Assembly: GCF_000340215.1 (NCBI RefSeq) | Contig: NW_006921539.1 | Location: forward strand, 2,880,056-2,944,055 | Origin: Pseudocercospora fijiensis CIRAD86 | Taxonomy: Eukaryota; Ascomycota; Dothideomycetes; Mycosphaerellales; Mycosphaerellaceae | Direction: 5' to 3' | DNA: 64,000 bases | Shown: positions 1 to 11,986 of the stretch, piece by piece | How positions within the stretch are numbered: position 1 is the first letter of the stretch | Layout of the letters: each line of letters starts with the position of its first letter | Notes under the pieces: generated by a model | What the model was told of the DNA's origin: nothing | What the model saw: only the letters and a program-made list of their open reading frames with translations | The model's database searches: none | Program-made: the position numbers and the translations under genes

Positions 1-3000
1 AACGACGCCTTTCTATACCTAAAGGTTCTCGGTAACTAATATACGGGCATTAATGCAGATCGGGAGTATCTTATACAAGTTACCGCCTATCTTATAGTCG
101 GCTTAGACTGTATAGCGGCTAGTATGCTTAGCTTTAATAGCTTTAATAGGCTACTAATTGTCTCGCATCGATATATAGTTAAGTGTAGCGACCTGCTTCT
201 TATAGCTAAAAAGACGAATTGCGTTTTAGAAGGCCGTAGGATATAGATGCGAGGGATCGCGGACACGAGACACTAGTATTTGCTAGTAATCGATAGTAAC
301 CTTGCCTAGTCTAGTACGTAGGCCTTCGAGTACGGCTTTAAAAGCTTAGGTAGTAGGATTAGTACCCTGCTAGCGTTAAATAACATTAAGCTAGATAGTT
401 TTATTAAACAGATGCTATATATAGCGTCTAAGAACAACTTTAGGTATATTAGTCTAGCTTAGTCGACTAAAGAGAGGGCGACCCGCGACTAGAAGCAACT
501 AGCTAAAGTTACTATATATATAGATCGTAAAGCCTCTAAATAGTAGGGAGGTATCGACACCCGGATTATCTTAGTCCGCCTATAGATAGCTCGGATCTTG
601 CTGCCCTACCTGTCGCAGTCGCTTATTAATCTAGTATAGCTTAACTAGATTAATTATCGATTTCTCGTCGATTATAATATATAGGATATTAGTTATATAT
701 GCTTAGAAGGCCGACAATGTATTACCCTCGAGAGGGATATATTCTTTTATCGTAAGAGGCAACCGGAAAGTAGAATAGATAGTAGAGCCCTTTATACTAA
801 AAGCAGCAGCACTAGTTAGAGCGATTCGTATAATCGGATTGCCGAGCTAGTATTATACAGTACTAGAGGCATCGAATTGTTCTGCTAGTCGCTTAATAGT
901 AGAAGAGAGAAGCTCGATTATATAGGACTTACTAACGCCCGCCTTGCTATCGATGTTTAGCAAGATAGGATCCGGTATAGTTACCCTATTAATTATCTTA
1001 TTAGTATAGTTATAGATACGGTCGTACTAAAGTCGCTATTCTAGAGAGAGGCCGTTAACCTTCTACTAGTAGTTAGCAATAGTGCCGATTTTCTAATAAG
1101 TACTTCTAGTACTACGCTTGTTCTTCTACTAATCCTTAATCTCTAGTCTAAGATTATAGAGCCCGACGTAAGCGGTCTAGTCGTAATCCTTATCAATTTG
1201 ACGATTGCTAAGGTTGTTAAGATCCTTATCTTCTTTAGCGGGGTTTCGGTTAGGTATAGTACGTATAAGAAGCTCGCCCTCTACTTCCTCCTCTTTAGGC
1301 TTATAGTATTCCTCCTCGAACAGGTCTTTAGTTAGGGTAGGGAGGTTGATTCTAAAGTAGTTAAAAGCGTAACCGGTATAGTTGTTTGTATACTACTTAT
1401 ATACGTCTTACTATATATAGAATTCTTCTTCCGGATAATCGGTAAAGGTATATAGTAGGTTAGGATATCGACTATCGAAAGGGTAGTATAGGGCGACCTT
1501 AGTACGGCAGTAGTCTTCGTAGGTCCTATTATCTTCCTATAGATTGCCGTAGTACTTAGGAAAGTAGTTAATAAGACGAGCCTTCGTACAAGGTCGTAGC
1601 TTAAACGTTGCAAAGTCCTATCGAGTTAGGAACTCGAATAGGGTAAGGTTAGGCCGATTAAGGAGGTTAGACTTAGCGAATTTCGCTAGTAGGATGCTAA
1701 GACGATCGATATACTTTAGTAATAGCGATTTGCCCTATGTAACGATCTTACCGACCTGCTTATTATATCGCTTAACTTTAGACTAATGCTATAGAAGCCG
1801 ACAATCGAAGCTCTATATCGTACGAGAGCCTTAGGACAAAGGTAGACCGAGTAATTAGTAGTAAGCTTCCTAAGTAGAGATATCGCGCTTACCGATAAAC
1901 TTATTTATTATTTTAGCAAAGAAGGAGACTATAGGCCGATTAGAGTTCTAGAGTTGTAGACTAAGCTGTTTAGCGATGTCGAGTAGCAGTATACTACGCT
2001 TCTCGGCCTTGCTATAGTACTTAGTAAGATAGTCGATAACGGTACCTTTTAAGGTATAGGGAGCGAAGTCGGTATTCGTAAGCTACGCTATCGAGACGGT
2101 ACGATTATAGCTATTTATCTACTTGTCGTTACGAGGCCCGTTATATATATAGTATCGGGGGTTAAGGTCTCTACTAATACGTAGTTTATCGTAAAGCTTT
2201 CGAGGATAGCAGAAGCGGCAAGTACGCGCCCCTATGTCCTTATTCTTCCGCTAGCAGTATTCGTAGCCGCATTTATACCGCTAAACTCGATTAAGGTTTA
2301 GTATAAGGAGGTATACCGTATTACGTACCTTATACGGCGGTATAGACAACACTATAGGTTCTCCTAGCTATAGACTAGTACGATCCGGGTCTAGCTAGAA
2401 AGCAGTAATATAACGACCCTAGAAGGTAGCGAGCGCGTTACGATCCGCTTAGGTATTAGATCTCGGAGGCGGAAGCAGCGCCTACTATATATACAGGTCT
2501 AGATTATTATCCTTAAGCTAGTATATACCGTAATTATATAAACTGCCGCGAGCCTAGAATTCAAACTAGTTCTAATAATCGATAACGCTAAATTTAGGCT
2601 TAAGGACGGTTTACTAGAGGATAGTATAGCGCCGGAAGTAGTAGTAAGCTACAATTGCTAGGTTGTCTCGTATATTATTACGAGCAATCTTACGGCGCTA
2701 GTGCTTATCGCTAGTAGGGATGTTAGGCATATGCTTCTATAAAGACTACTACTAGTTGTCGGCGGCACTAAAAGTAAGGAAGAGATACGGACTACCTAGA
2801 GCTATAACGTAGACCTTAAGTTGCTTACGCTTACTAATCTAGTAAGCGCGGGTACCTCGTAGCTTGTCGGCATGTCTTATTAGATTAGAAAGTAGCTTCT
2901 TTAACTTATTATCGTTATATAAAGCTAGTGCGGCCTTTAGATCGTTAAGGGAAATCTCCTAATATTCCGGGTTCTGCTAGACTAGGAAGTCGGCGATGCG

Positions 3001-5455
3001 GTTGCTCTACTTCCTTATAGAGGTATTTAAAGCAACATATCGGAAGCGGGTATATTAAGCAAAGCGTCCGTCTTAATACTTAAGCATATACTTAATGTAT
3101 TTATCGTACGATATACTACGCTCTCGGCATTCTATAAAGTCGCCTACCCCTATTAGATATAGTAAAGAAAACGCGAGCAAGAGGAGGGCAATCGACTTAT
3201 TAAACTTAGAAAGAGGAACTCGATCGTATAAAGGGAGAGTTAGGTAGTTCTATAGCGGATCTCCTAGGCTATCGTACTAAGCGGCCTATATACGGAGCTC
3301 GTCGTCTTTAGCCTAGCGCTACTCCTCCTACTAATTAACAACCTCCTATAACTGTTGCCGCTAATCCTTTAGTATCCGGGCTTACGGAAGGGCAGATTCG
3401 AAAGGATAGTCGGCGAAGTCCTCCTTATCTTCGGCTTGCTCTACTTGTTTAGAAGAAGGCTACGGAGCCGATATATTAGGAATCGGTAGAGGGATGTCTT
3501 CCTCGGTATAGTACTAGACATTAATGCGATCGATTACATTATTATCGACTAGAAGACTAGATAGGCGGTTCTCGTCGATAGCTATATCGGAGTAGCCCTT
3601 ATAGTTAACCGTTAACTATACTAACTACTAACGAATAACGGCTTAGCGAACCCGGAAGTCGCGCTTAAATATACGCCTAGTCGTATTATCGCCTTATACT
3701 AGTTAAAGAAGAACGGTCTCTAAATGCTTAGGAAGTAAGGGAAGTTCTTACTAAAGCTTGCCTATATCGCGTAGAAAGTTAACTACGTTATTCTTATATC
3801 GGTACTACGCGCCCTTAATTAGGCGAAGCTCGACGTAGATATAGATACGTACGATAAGGATCTCCTTAATTATCGTAAGCTTTAGAAGATATACTAGGTA
3901 TTCGCCGGGGTCTATTCGATTGCGGCTCGATATAAGATTAGGCTCTTTAGGTCGCTTATTGCTATCGCATATTATACGACACTTCTTATAGATATTAAAG
4001 GTAGGCGATAGTTTGCGATTGTCTAGTTGTGTGTTAAACTAACGCTCTTTATACCCCTTCTAAAGCTCTTTATTCTAGTATATCTCTATCTTCTCCTATT
4101 CTAATACCGTAAAGAAGTCGGTAACTAAATCGTAGTCGATATTAGCGAGAGCTTACTAACCGTCGAGATCGGTACGTACTTAGATAGGTAGATCGACAGG
4201 GTTATTAGTAAGGAAGTAATTACGTAGGTCTTGCTTATATTAATCGACGCGGGTATAGTCGCGCTAGCCGGGTCGAGGCGTACGATATAGTAGAGGCTCG
4301 TTATCGTTATTACGGACAATGCGGTAAGCTATATAGCAATTCTCGAGTTCCTAAGAGCTATTAGGCATATAGAAATCGCGTCGCTTTGTCTTATATCGGC
4401 GAAGGATATACTACTTATACTAATTAGGCTCGTCGTTATCTCCTTCTACGTAATAGTAGTAGATATCGATACTAGGATCGGCCTTAGGGGCATCGAACTT
4501 GCGGGCAATAGCACGTAGCTAGTTACAAATACTATACTTAAACTAGCGTCGGGCATTGCGAATTAGTAGATTATATAGATCTCTAGTAGGTAGGCTAATA
4601 TTACTAAAGGCGGAGCTCGGTAAGGGAGGATCGCTACTATAATTAGTTTGCTATATTAGTCGAATAGTCTATAAGGACTAAAGAGGATGCTCTACTAATA
4701 GTTGTTTAATAGTTAGCGTAGGAGGAGGATGTCTACTAGCGCGACGCTCTTATCGGTATTAGCGAGAGATTGCGGCGACTTAGGTACGAGCAGTAGCGGT
4801 CGCTACGTCGTTACTGCTATATTAACCGCATAGACGGAGACCTGCCGTACTAGAAGACTGCGTTAGAAGCGGCGGTAGGCCTATCGAGCCTAAGCCTAAG
4901 CCTAAGCCTAACGAATATAGCGGGTTACGCTTAATTAGATCTCTAGCGGATAGATTAGATAAGGAGGGGATAGAGCTTAAGGGAATAATAGAGCTCTATA
5001 TAGGGGAAGGCGAGATAGAAATTAGATTAGATATAGCGCTAGCTCGTAGTATTAGTATTAGTATCTTAAATAGACGGCCGCGCTTATTTAAAGTAAGTAT
5101 ATCGGTATCCTAGTCTATATCGCGAGGATGCTTTTTAGAGGCAGCTACGTTCTTTTTCTTGCTCTTTATATTCGTAAGACGATATCTAAGGCAGTACGCG
5201 GTCGCTTTAGTCGCAGTGCTAGTGCTAGTGCTAGTGCGAGTAGTACGAAGGCTCTAGAATTAGGTACGCTTCTTACGCTTGCTATATAGCGGATTTGTGC
5301 AGACTCGACTACTATTAATACTCGGATCGACCTCTTTATCGTCGAGTACTAGATTGTCGATAGCGTCTTCGTTACAATCGGGCGGAAGAGTCTTACGCGG
5401 GTTACCGTTACCGCTAGGAGGGCCTTATCCGCCTAGTGCGCTAGTAGCGGCTTGC
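1..5455 (-). pseudogene. RIP-degraded Helitron Rep-helicase (RepHel) gene, partial
   Basis: Minus-strand coding remnant of a Helitron rolling-circle transposon. Read with TAG/TAA as former Gln codons, it shows in order: a low-complexity N-terminal part (about 5,455-4,600); the Helitron_like_N block near 2.75-2.85 kb (residues like YVIALGSPYLFLTFSAAD); the Rep block near 2.0-2.3 kb (CRF..PR then DLNPRYY....RND and YNRTVSIA.LTNTDFAPYT); an EDYCRTKVALYYPF block near 1.5 kb typical of the Rep-helicase linker; and at the left edge a PIF1-like helicase C-terminal block (IKAKHTSRYTV...PICINARILVTENL). Helitron proteins couple an HUH endonuclease to a 5'-3' helicase. The gene runs off the window at position 1. 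I did not find the 5'-TC or 3'-CTRR ends. The many in-frame TAG/TAA codons make it inactive. Confidence 0.82.
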
Positions 5456-5499
5456 TAACCGAAGTGCTAAACGTCGGCTATATTTAGATTAGGAGGGTA

Positions 5500-5625
5500 G
5501 CTAGAGTTAGCTATAGAAGGAAAGCAAAAGAGGTAGGTAGAAGTCGTAAGGGGCAAGTTAGAAGGTAGAAGATAGAAGGCGTAAGGCGGAAGGTAGAAGG
5601 CGGAAGGCGGAAGGCGCTCTCTATT
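5500..5625. repeat. Purine-rich short tandem repeat upstream of the Helitron gene
   Basis: Runs of GGTAGAAGGC / GGCGGAAGGC-like decamers, purine-rich on the plus strand, lie just upstream of the minus-strand Helitron reading frame, where its promoter or leader would be. No coding potential is seen. Confidence 0.5.
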
Positions 5626-5736
5626 TATAGAACGCTAAGCTATGCCGAATTAGGCCTAGAAGGTGAATGCGGCTTCTTATATATAACAGATTAGACTTGC
5701 TATACCTAACCGAGACTCGAGACTTGCATCGCTCTT

Positions 5737-5985
5737 AGTACCCTTATTACTTCGTCCGACGTTAGCGTTCCGGACGTATTAAGCGCTCGCTAAGGCTCGA
5801 CTAAACCGCCCTCTACTTTAGTACCCTTATTTATCTAACGTTAGCGTTCCGGACTAGTTAAGCACTCGCTAAGGCTCGACTAAACCGCCCTCCACTTTAG
5901 TACCCTTATCTCTTTATCTAACGTTAGCGTTCCGGACGTATTAAGCACTCGCTAAGGCTCGACTAAACCGCCCTCTACTTTAATA
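5737..5985. repeat. Three tandem copies of an ~81-bp unit
   Basis: Three direct copies start at about 5,737, 5,819 and 5,899. Each contains TAGTACCCTTAT, then ACGTTAGCGTTCCGGAC, then CTCGCTAAGGCTCGACTAAA and CCGCCCTC. They lie between the Helitron coding remnant and the gypsy element. Copies differ by a few bases and short indels. They could be a Helitron-internal or non-autonomous element repeat. I see no gene here. Confidence 0.8.
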
Positions 5986-7083
5986 GTCTTATTAGGTATA
6001 GGTTTAGCGACTTAATTCGGTCGGCTTCGGAGGGCAGGTTAGTATATTAGTTTAGGGCGTACCTAGTAATATTAATATCGATACTAGCTTAATATTAATA
6101 ATGCGGCTTCTAGACACGGAATTAAACCCTTAACTAGTATAGTGTTCAAACCTTACCTACCTGCCTCCCCCTTCTAACTAAGCTATTACCCTAGGTAGCA
6201 GCAATAAGGGTATATAATAACACTGCAATCTACGACCTTTAACTAATAATAATCGACTAAGACGAAGCGTCGCCTAGCTATAACTAGGTAAGGAGTTATA
6301 GTAATCCTTTACGCCGAGTTATTAAGTTACGTAGGGAACCTAAGGGATTTAGGCTATTTAATAGTCTTTTCTAAGGCAGCTAGTAGCCTAATAAACTAGT
6401 AGAGGTAACTGCCTATTGTCTAAACCTAAAGAAATTAGTTCTCCGGGACAGGTTTTCTATAGCGGCGTTTCTTCGGAAGCGTATAAGGTCGAAGTCTAGT
6501 AGGTATATTTACTTAGTTGATTCGTAACGTGTCTTAAAGGGTTAAAAGCTCGAGGTCTATATCGTGTCCGTAAGAGTGACTCCGGGTATTGCCCGTCTAT
6601 AGTTTTTTTGCCTTTTAGTATTCTCCGTTTTTTTTTTAACTAAGTCCTTTATGTCTCTAAGTCCTTAATTACTTATCCTTGCTCTTCCTTTATGCCTCTT
6701 TTACCGTTAAAGGTCGCTACAGATTGTGTTTGTTTTGCTATAGAAGGTCGTTGCTTCGTTAGTTGCGGAAGAGGCAGGTATAGGGGTATTATATAGTACT
6801 ATTGTCGCATAGTGCTATTGTCGCATAGTGCTATTGTCGTAGGGCGGTTGTCGTATAGGGCTGTTAGCGCATAGTGCTGTTATCGCATAGTACTGTTAGC
6901 GTATAGTACTATTAGGGGATTATAGTACTATTAGCGCATTATAGTATTGCCTTTATTATAGGACCTAAGGTTAGAGGGCACGTAATAGTAACTTGAATTG
7001 TTAACTAATTATAGCGCGCGCTCGATTTTGCGGGCACATCTTTAAAATTTAGCCCCCCTACGCTAATACTACTGCTACTGCCT
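5986..7083. other. RIP-mutated spacer with a ~16-bp repeat array; probable 5' part of the gypsy element
   Basis: No gene is recognised. At 6,790-6,930 there are about eight degenerate copies of a ~16-bp unit around TAGTGCTATTGTCGCA. The 5' LTR and primer-binding site of the downstream gypsy element should lie here, but I could not match this stretch to a copy beyond the integrase end, so no LTR is called. Confidence 0.45.
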
Positions 7084-8745
7084 CCTTACTACTAATATTA
7101 GCTACGTTATTAGTAGCAATCTAATTTGTTCTCGAGCTCTACGCTAGACTAAATAGACACCTTCTATAACCTTCGTCGCAAGCTCCTTAGGTTGCTCTAG
7201 GTGCCTGTTTTTAGTCTATCGCTCCGCTCGAATTAAGTAAGGCCTTCTATACGGCCTATTATACTAAGTTAAGCATATTAGACCGATACTCGCTAATTCC
7301 GCTACATCCGTACTATAGGAGCCTATAATATATTATTAGTGCTACCCCTTATTACAATAGCCGGCTCGTTACGAAACAATAACCGTACTGCCGCTAGTAG
7401 CGCTAGCAACGACAATGCTAGTAGTACAGTACCTACTAAAGTGCCTACTAAGGTACCTACTAAAGTACCTGCCGAAGAGCCTACTACTAGGCCTACCGAA
7501 GAACCTATAATCCTAGGTAACGACCTAGAGTTGCCTGTTAACGACATTCTTAATAATATTATTAATCGACGATATAGCTAACTAGCCTTTAGCCCCTAGC
7601 TAGTAGCGAGACTTTAAGAAGCTACCTAAAACAGGCTCGCTACTCTACGTTAAGAACAATAGCTAAAGGACAACCTCCTCGAAATTCGCCGCCTTTAGAA
7701 GGCCCTAACAACTAATACTAAGCCGATAGTAGGGCCTTCCTTACTATTAGTCCTAGTCTAGAAGAAGGATGCTAAACTTAAGGACTGTACTGTATTTAAC
7801 GGCTCTAGTCGAAAGCAATATAACGACTACATCCGTAACTGTAAGCTTAACTAACGAAACGCACTAAGGGCTCTACTAAATAACTATTTACTAGTCGTCT
7901 ATGCTATACAGTATATTAATAGCGACCTAAAACGTACCTAGGATAACTATTTTAATTCCCTCGATAATTAGACCGCTATTTAGTAGCAAACCTATAAAAC
8001 TATTATACTAGACACCCTTAGAAACCCTATACTAAGGCAATAATATGCTTAGGACCTGTATCTTCGAGCTAAACAAAAGACTAATTAATCGGCTCGTTTA
8101 TTCGAGGCCTATTTAAAGACCCTCGAGGATAACCTTCCGGCTAAGACTAATTCTATATAGATCTCGGAAATACGCCTAAAACTTAGATAGGAACTTATCC
8201 TCGAATTAGACCGTCGCCGTGTATTCGAATAAGCTAACCTAATACGCATTTAATTCATAGTCGAAGTAGAAACAGCCGAACGAGCTATCTAGCTCTAATA
8301 ACGACTAGAATCGAGGATCCGGCTAGCTAGTACTAACCGCGGCAATCGTAGTAGCCGCGGAGGAAACTAAGGTTCCTACTACGACAACAATACTAATAAT
8401 AGGAATAGTAATAATAACCGTAGAAGAGGCCGTAGCCGCCGGCTATATAGAGGAGGCCGCGATAGGGGCCGTAGAAGGGGCTCGTATCCCTATAATACTA
8501 ACCGCTCGGCTAATAATAGCAATAATAGCTACGGTAACCTACTAACCGGATTGAAGTGCTTTAATTATAACAGCACTAGCTATCTACTAGGCTAATATAA
8601 CAAACCTAAGGACTAGGCCTAAATTAATCGTGCTTCCGCCGAGTATAGGAAACATCTTTTAGCCGCTAATGCTACCCTAGTCGGCTCTTTTAATTAGTCG
8701 AAAAAAGAGTAAGCGCCGCACTAACTATTAGCCTTGTACGGCGTA
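7084..8745 (+). pseudogene. Ty3/gypsy gag remnant with a mutated CCHC zinc knuckle
   Basis: Degraded gag of the gypsy element. A repeated VPTK.../EEPT Pro-Thr segment lies at 7,430-7,510, and an Arg/Gly/Asn-rich basic stretch at 8,330-8,500. The nucleocapsid zinc knuckle at about 8,555-8,600 has the spacing C-x2-C-x4-H-x4-C, but several of its metal ligands now read as Tyr (TGT to TAT, CAT to TAT changes), as RIP predicts. Former Gln codons are TAG/TAA throughout. Gag would package the element RNA. It lies directly upstream of the protease-RT region on the same strand. Confidence 0.7.
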
Positions 8746-11385
8746 AGACTATCGACATTATGCTAGCTATTATACGTACCTGTCTTATATCTAGGCGCGA
8801 TACTAACTATAAGGCAAAGGTTATACTAGACCCCGGAAATTCAGTTAGCGCCCTTATTAGCTATCGCCTAGCTAAGCAATTAGACCTTCGGCAATTGCCT
8901 AGAACTAACCTGCTAACCCTTGCTTGGTTTAATAACGCTCGGCACTTGACCTATAGGGCCTACTATGTTCCTATAGTTCTAAAAGACGACCTCGGAAATA
9001 AACGCCTACTAAACTTTACTACCTACGCGGTAGATATAGACAGCCTCCTATCCGACATTGTTATTAGTAACCCTATTCTTAAGTACTATGCTATAGTTAT
9101 AGACTTAGGCAGTTAACAATAGCGATTTAGAATCGCTAGGAAAGAGGACATTAAATATATTAATGTTAGCGAGTGCCCTAACGATATTAGGGTCCTGTTT
9201 ATTAGCAACCTAATACCTGCCTTAGCTAATCCGACTGCCGACCTGCTCGGTAGTAATAACGATAAACCTGTGCCCCCTAATAATCCTAATTAGCTTGCTC
9301 GTATACTAGAGCCTATCCGAGAGACCTATATTAACGTGTTTAAATACTACCTAGCATCGACATTGCCTATGTTTAAAGAGACGGATTATAAGATTAATAT
9401 TATAGAGGGTAAGGAGGTTCCTTTTAGCCCCCTCTACAACCTTAGTAAACGAGAGCTTGCTATGCTGCGTAAGTACCTAGAGGAAAACCTAGCTAATAGT
9501 CGAATTCGATATAGCAATAGCCCTACTAGTATACCTATCCTGTTCGTACTAAAGAAGGATAGCGGCCTACGTTTATATATTAATTATAGAGGGTTTAACG
9601 CTGTTACTATTAAAGACCGCTGTCCACTCCCGCTTATTAATAAGACCCTCGACCGCCTTTCCGGTGCCTACTACTATACTATATTAGATATTAAGGACGC
9701 CTATTACCGTATCTGTATTCGTAAGGGCGATAAATAGAAGATAGCCTTCCGTACTCGCTATAGCTATTTCGAGTACTTAGTTATACTATTTAGGCTAGCT
9801 AATGCCCCTGCAATATTCTAGTCCTATATTAATCGAGCCCTTTTAGGCCTATTAGACTATCTCTGTGTAGTTTACCTAGATAACATCCTAGTTTATACCT
9901 ATTTACCTAATATCGTAGAACACTAGGCCGTAGTACGTAAGGTCCTCGACCGCCTACGAGCCTATAGACTGTATTGCAAACCTTCTAAATACACCTTTGC
10001 TACTAAAGAGGTGTTATTCCTTAGCTTCCTCGTATTAACTAAGGGTGTTAAGGCTAATCCTAATCGGATTAAAACTATTACTAAATAGCCTATTCCTACG
10101 TTAATTAAGGAACTATAGTCGTTCCTCGGCTTCGCTAATTTCTATCGTCGCTTTATTAAGGGCTATTTACGGCATATAATGCCCCTAACTAAGCTTACTA
10201 AAACTAAGGCTAACCCGTCTAGAGAGTTCAAATAGACTAATAAAACACAAGCCGCTTTTAACGGTCTAAAACAACGCTTTACTAAAGTCCCCTTATTATA
10301 CTATTTCGTACTAAGTAAGCAGATCCAAATTGAGACTAACGCTTTATAGTTCGCTATATTAGCTATTATGTTACAATAGGCTAATAACACCTATTAGCAC
10401 CCGATTGCCTTCTTTTTACGAAAGATAATCGATATAGAGCGTCGCTACGAGACCTACGAGTAAGAGCTCCTAGCTATTATCGAGGCCTTTAAGTATTAGA
10501 GGCACTATCTCGATAGTATATAGTATACTATTTAGGTCTATATAGACTATAACAACCTCCGTAGCATTACTAAGGTTACTAGGGTTATAGGTCGATAGGC
10601 TAGATAGGCCGTCTATCTCGCCGGGTTTGATTTTAATATATTATATTAGCTAGGCGTAAGCAACCCTACTAATAGCCTATCGAGGCGACCTAATTACGAT
10701 AGCGAGACCTAATATATTAATTCTTTGTTTCTAACCCTATAGTATAAGATTGCTATAGCCCGTATTATTAATAAGTAAGCGTAGGATAAGCGGACTTCCG
10801 GACCCCGCGGCGGCAACAAATACTATAGCAGAGTTGTCGTTCTTCTAGTATACGTTAGAAAGGACGTAGATCGCTCGAGCTATAATAACTCGATTAAAGA
10901 CATTGCTATCTATAGTAATAGCCTATATAGCGACAGCACTATAGAAGAGGTTGTAGTAGTTCCGGCTGCTAGTACTATTAGATATATATAATACGTACCT
11001 CGTTCGATAGTACGGGTACTATTAAATAACCTTGCAAATAGGGATAGTTAATCGTTTATAGATAAGCTATTACGTACTTAGTAGAGGGACGCCTTTGCTA
11101 TCGAGCGTATTAATAGGCTTGTAAGCAGACGGGCGACTCGATCTAGTAAGAGTAATAGTTAGTCGATCGACGACAAAGGTTACTTAAAGTTTAAGGGTAG
11201 ATACTATGTCCCCGCTAAACAATCGATTAGATAAGAGCTTTTAAAGAGGTACTATAATAGTAAGCTCGCTAGTTACTATAGTATAGAGAGGTCGTACGAG
11301 TTACTATCGCGTATATACTACTAGCTAAATAGTAAGCGGTATATAAAGGAGTATATATAGACCTATATAGTATACTAGCGAGTAA
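8746..11385 (+). pseudogene. Ty3/gypsy pol remnant, 5' part: protease, reverse transcriptase, RNase H, start of integrase
   Basis: An aspartic-protease-like segment occurs at 8,760-9,116 (ILDPGNSVSALIS where D-S/T-G is expected). The reverse transcriptase runs from about 9,340 to 10,000, with YRGFNAVTIKDRCPLPLI, LDIKDAYYRI and a VVYLDNILVYT motif, where YxDD has become LDN. RNase H follows at about 10,280-10,560. The integrase N-terminal region begins before 11,385. The frame ends abruptly inside the integrase zinc-binding region (VYQRV) where the hAT element has inserted. The reading continues at 21,326. The order protease-RT-RNase H-integrase is that of Ty3/gypsy (Metaviridae) elements. RIP stops make it inactive. 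Confidence 0.85.
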
Positions 11386-11531
11386 TTAGACCCCGTAGTA
11401 GTTCGGTTTCCGAACCACCAAACGTATATAGTTTAGTTTCTTAGCGGCGAACTAGCTCCCTAGTTCCGGTTTGGTTTTTTCGAACTATATAGATTCCTAG
11501 TTTAAACTAGAGACTATATTGGTTTTACTAT

Positions 11532-11815
11532 AAGGACACTCTTATTCGACTGCCGGCTACGATTGCCGGCTATAATAGTAACTCTGTTATATTTACTACG
11601 CTCTTTTGCCGTTGCTAGGGCGTGGTTGCCGTTGCTAGGGCGTAGTTTTGCTACAAGGACACTCTTATTCGACTGCCGGCTACGATTGCCGGCTATAATA
11701 GTTACTAGGTTGTATTTACTACGCTTTATTACCGTTGCTAGGGCGTGGTTGCCGTTGCTAGGGCGTAGTTGCCGTTACTAGGGCGTAGTTGCTATTGCTA
11801 GGGCGTAGTTACTAT
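11532..11815. repeat. hAT subterminal repeats: two ~124-bp copies plus 16-bp direct repeats
   Basis: Two direct copies (starting about 11,532 and 11,656) begin AAGGACACTCTTATTCGACT, contain GCCGGCTA twice, and end in repeats of GCCGTTGCTAGGGCGTAG. The second copy carries at least four of the latter. Subterminal repeat arrays in hAT elements are commonly transposase binding sites, so that role is a reasonable inference here. Confidence 0.75.
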
Positions 11816-11986
11816 AGTTGCGAAAGCTTACCTATATAACGTTACGTAGGCGGCAACAATTAGGGCTTCGCGACATTCTTATACTTTTAACTTCTTCCTC
11901 TATACCTATACTAATAACAACTACTATACGCTGCGCCCCCGCCCCTTTCCCTTATAATAGCAAGAGAGAAGCGCGCCGCGCGCTAA

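Noticed and set aside
6784..6950. 16-bp repeats considered as a CRISPR array
   Set aside because: The units are contiguous and degenerate with no unique spacers, in a fungal transposon; it is a simple tandem array.
6400..7083. A 5' LTR for the gypsy element
   Set aside because: The gag position predicts one here, but I found no matching direct repeat downstream of 22,583, nor a clear primer-binding site; RIP may have hidden it.
7323..7547. Minus-strand 74-codon frame
   Set aside because: It is the mirror of the Val-Pro-Thr-Lys repeat in the gypsy gag on the plus strand.
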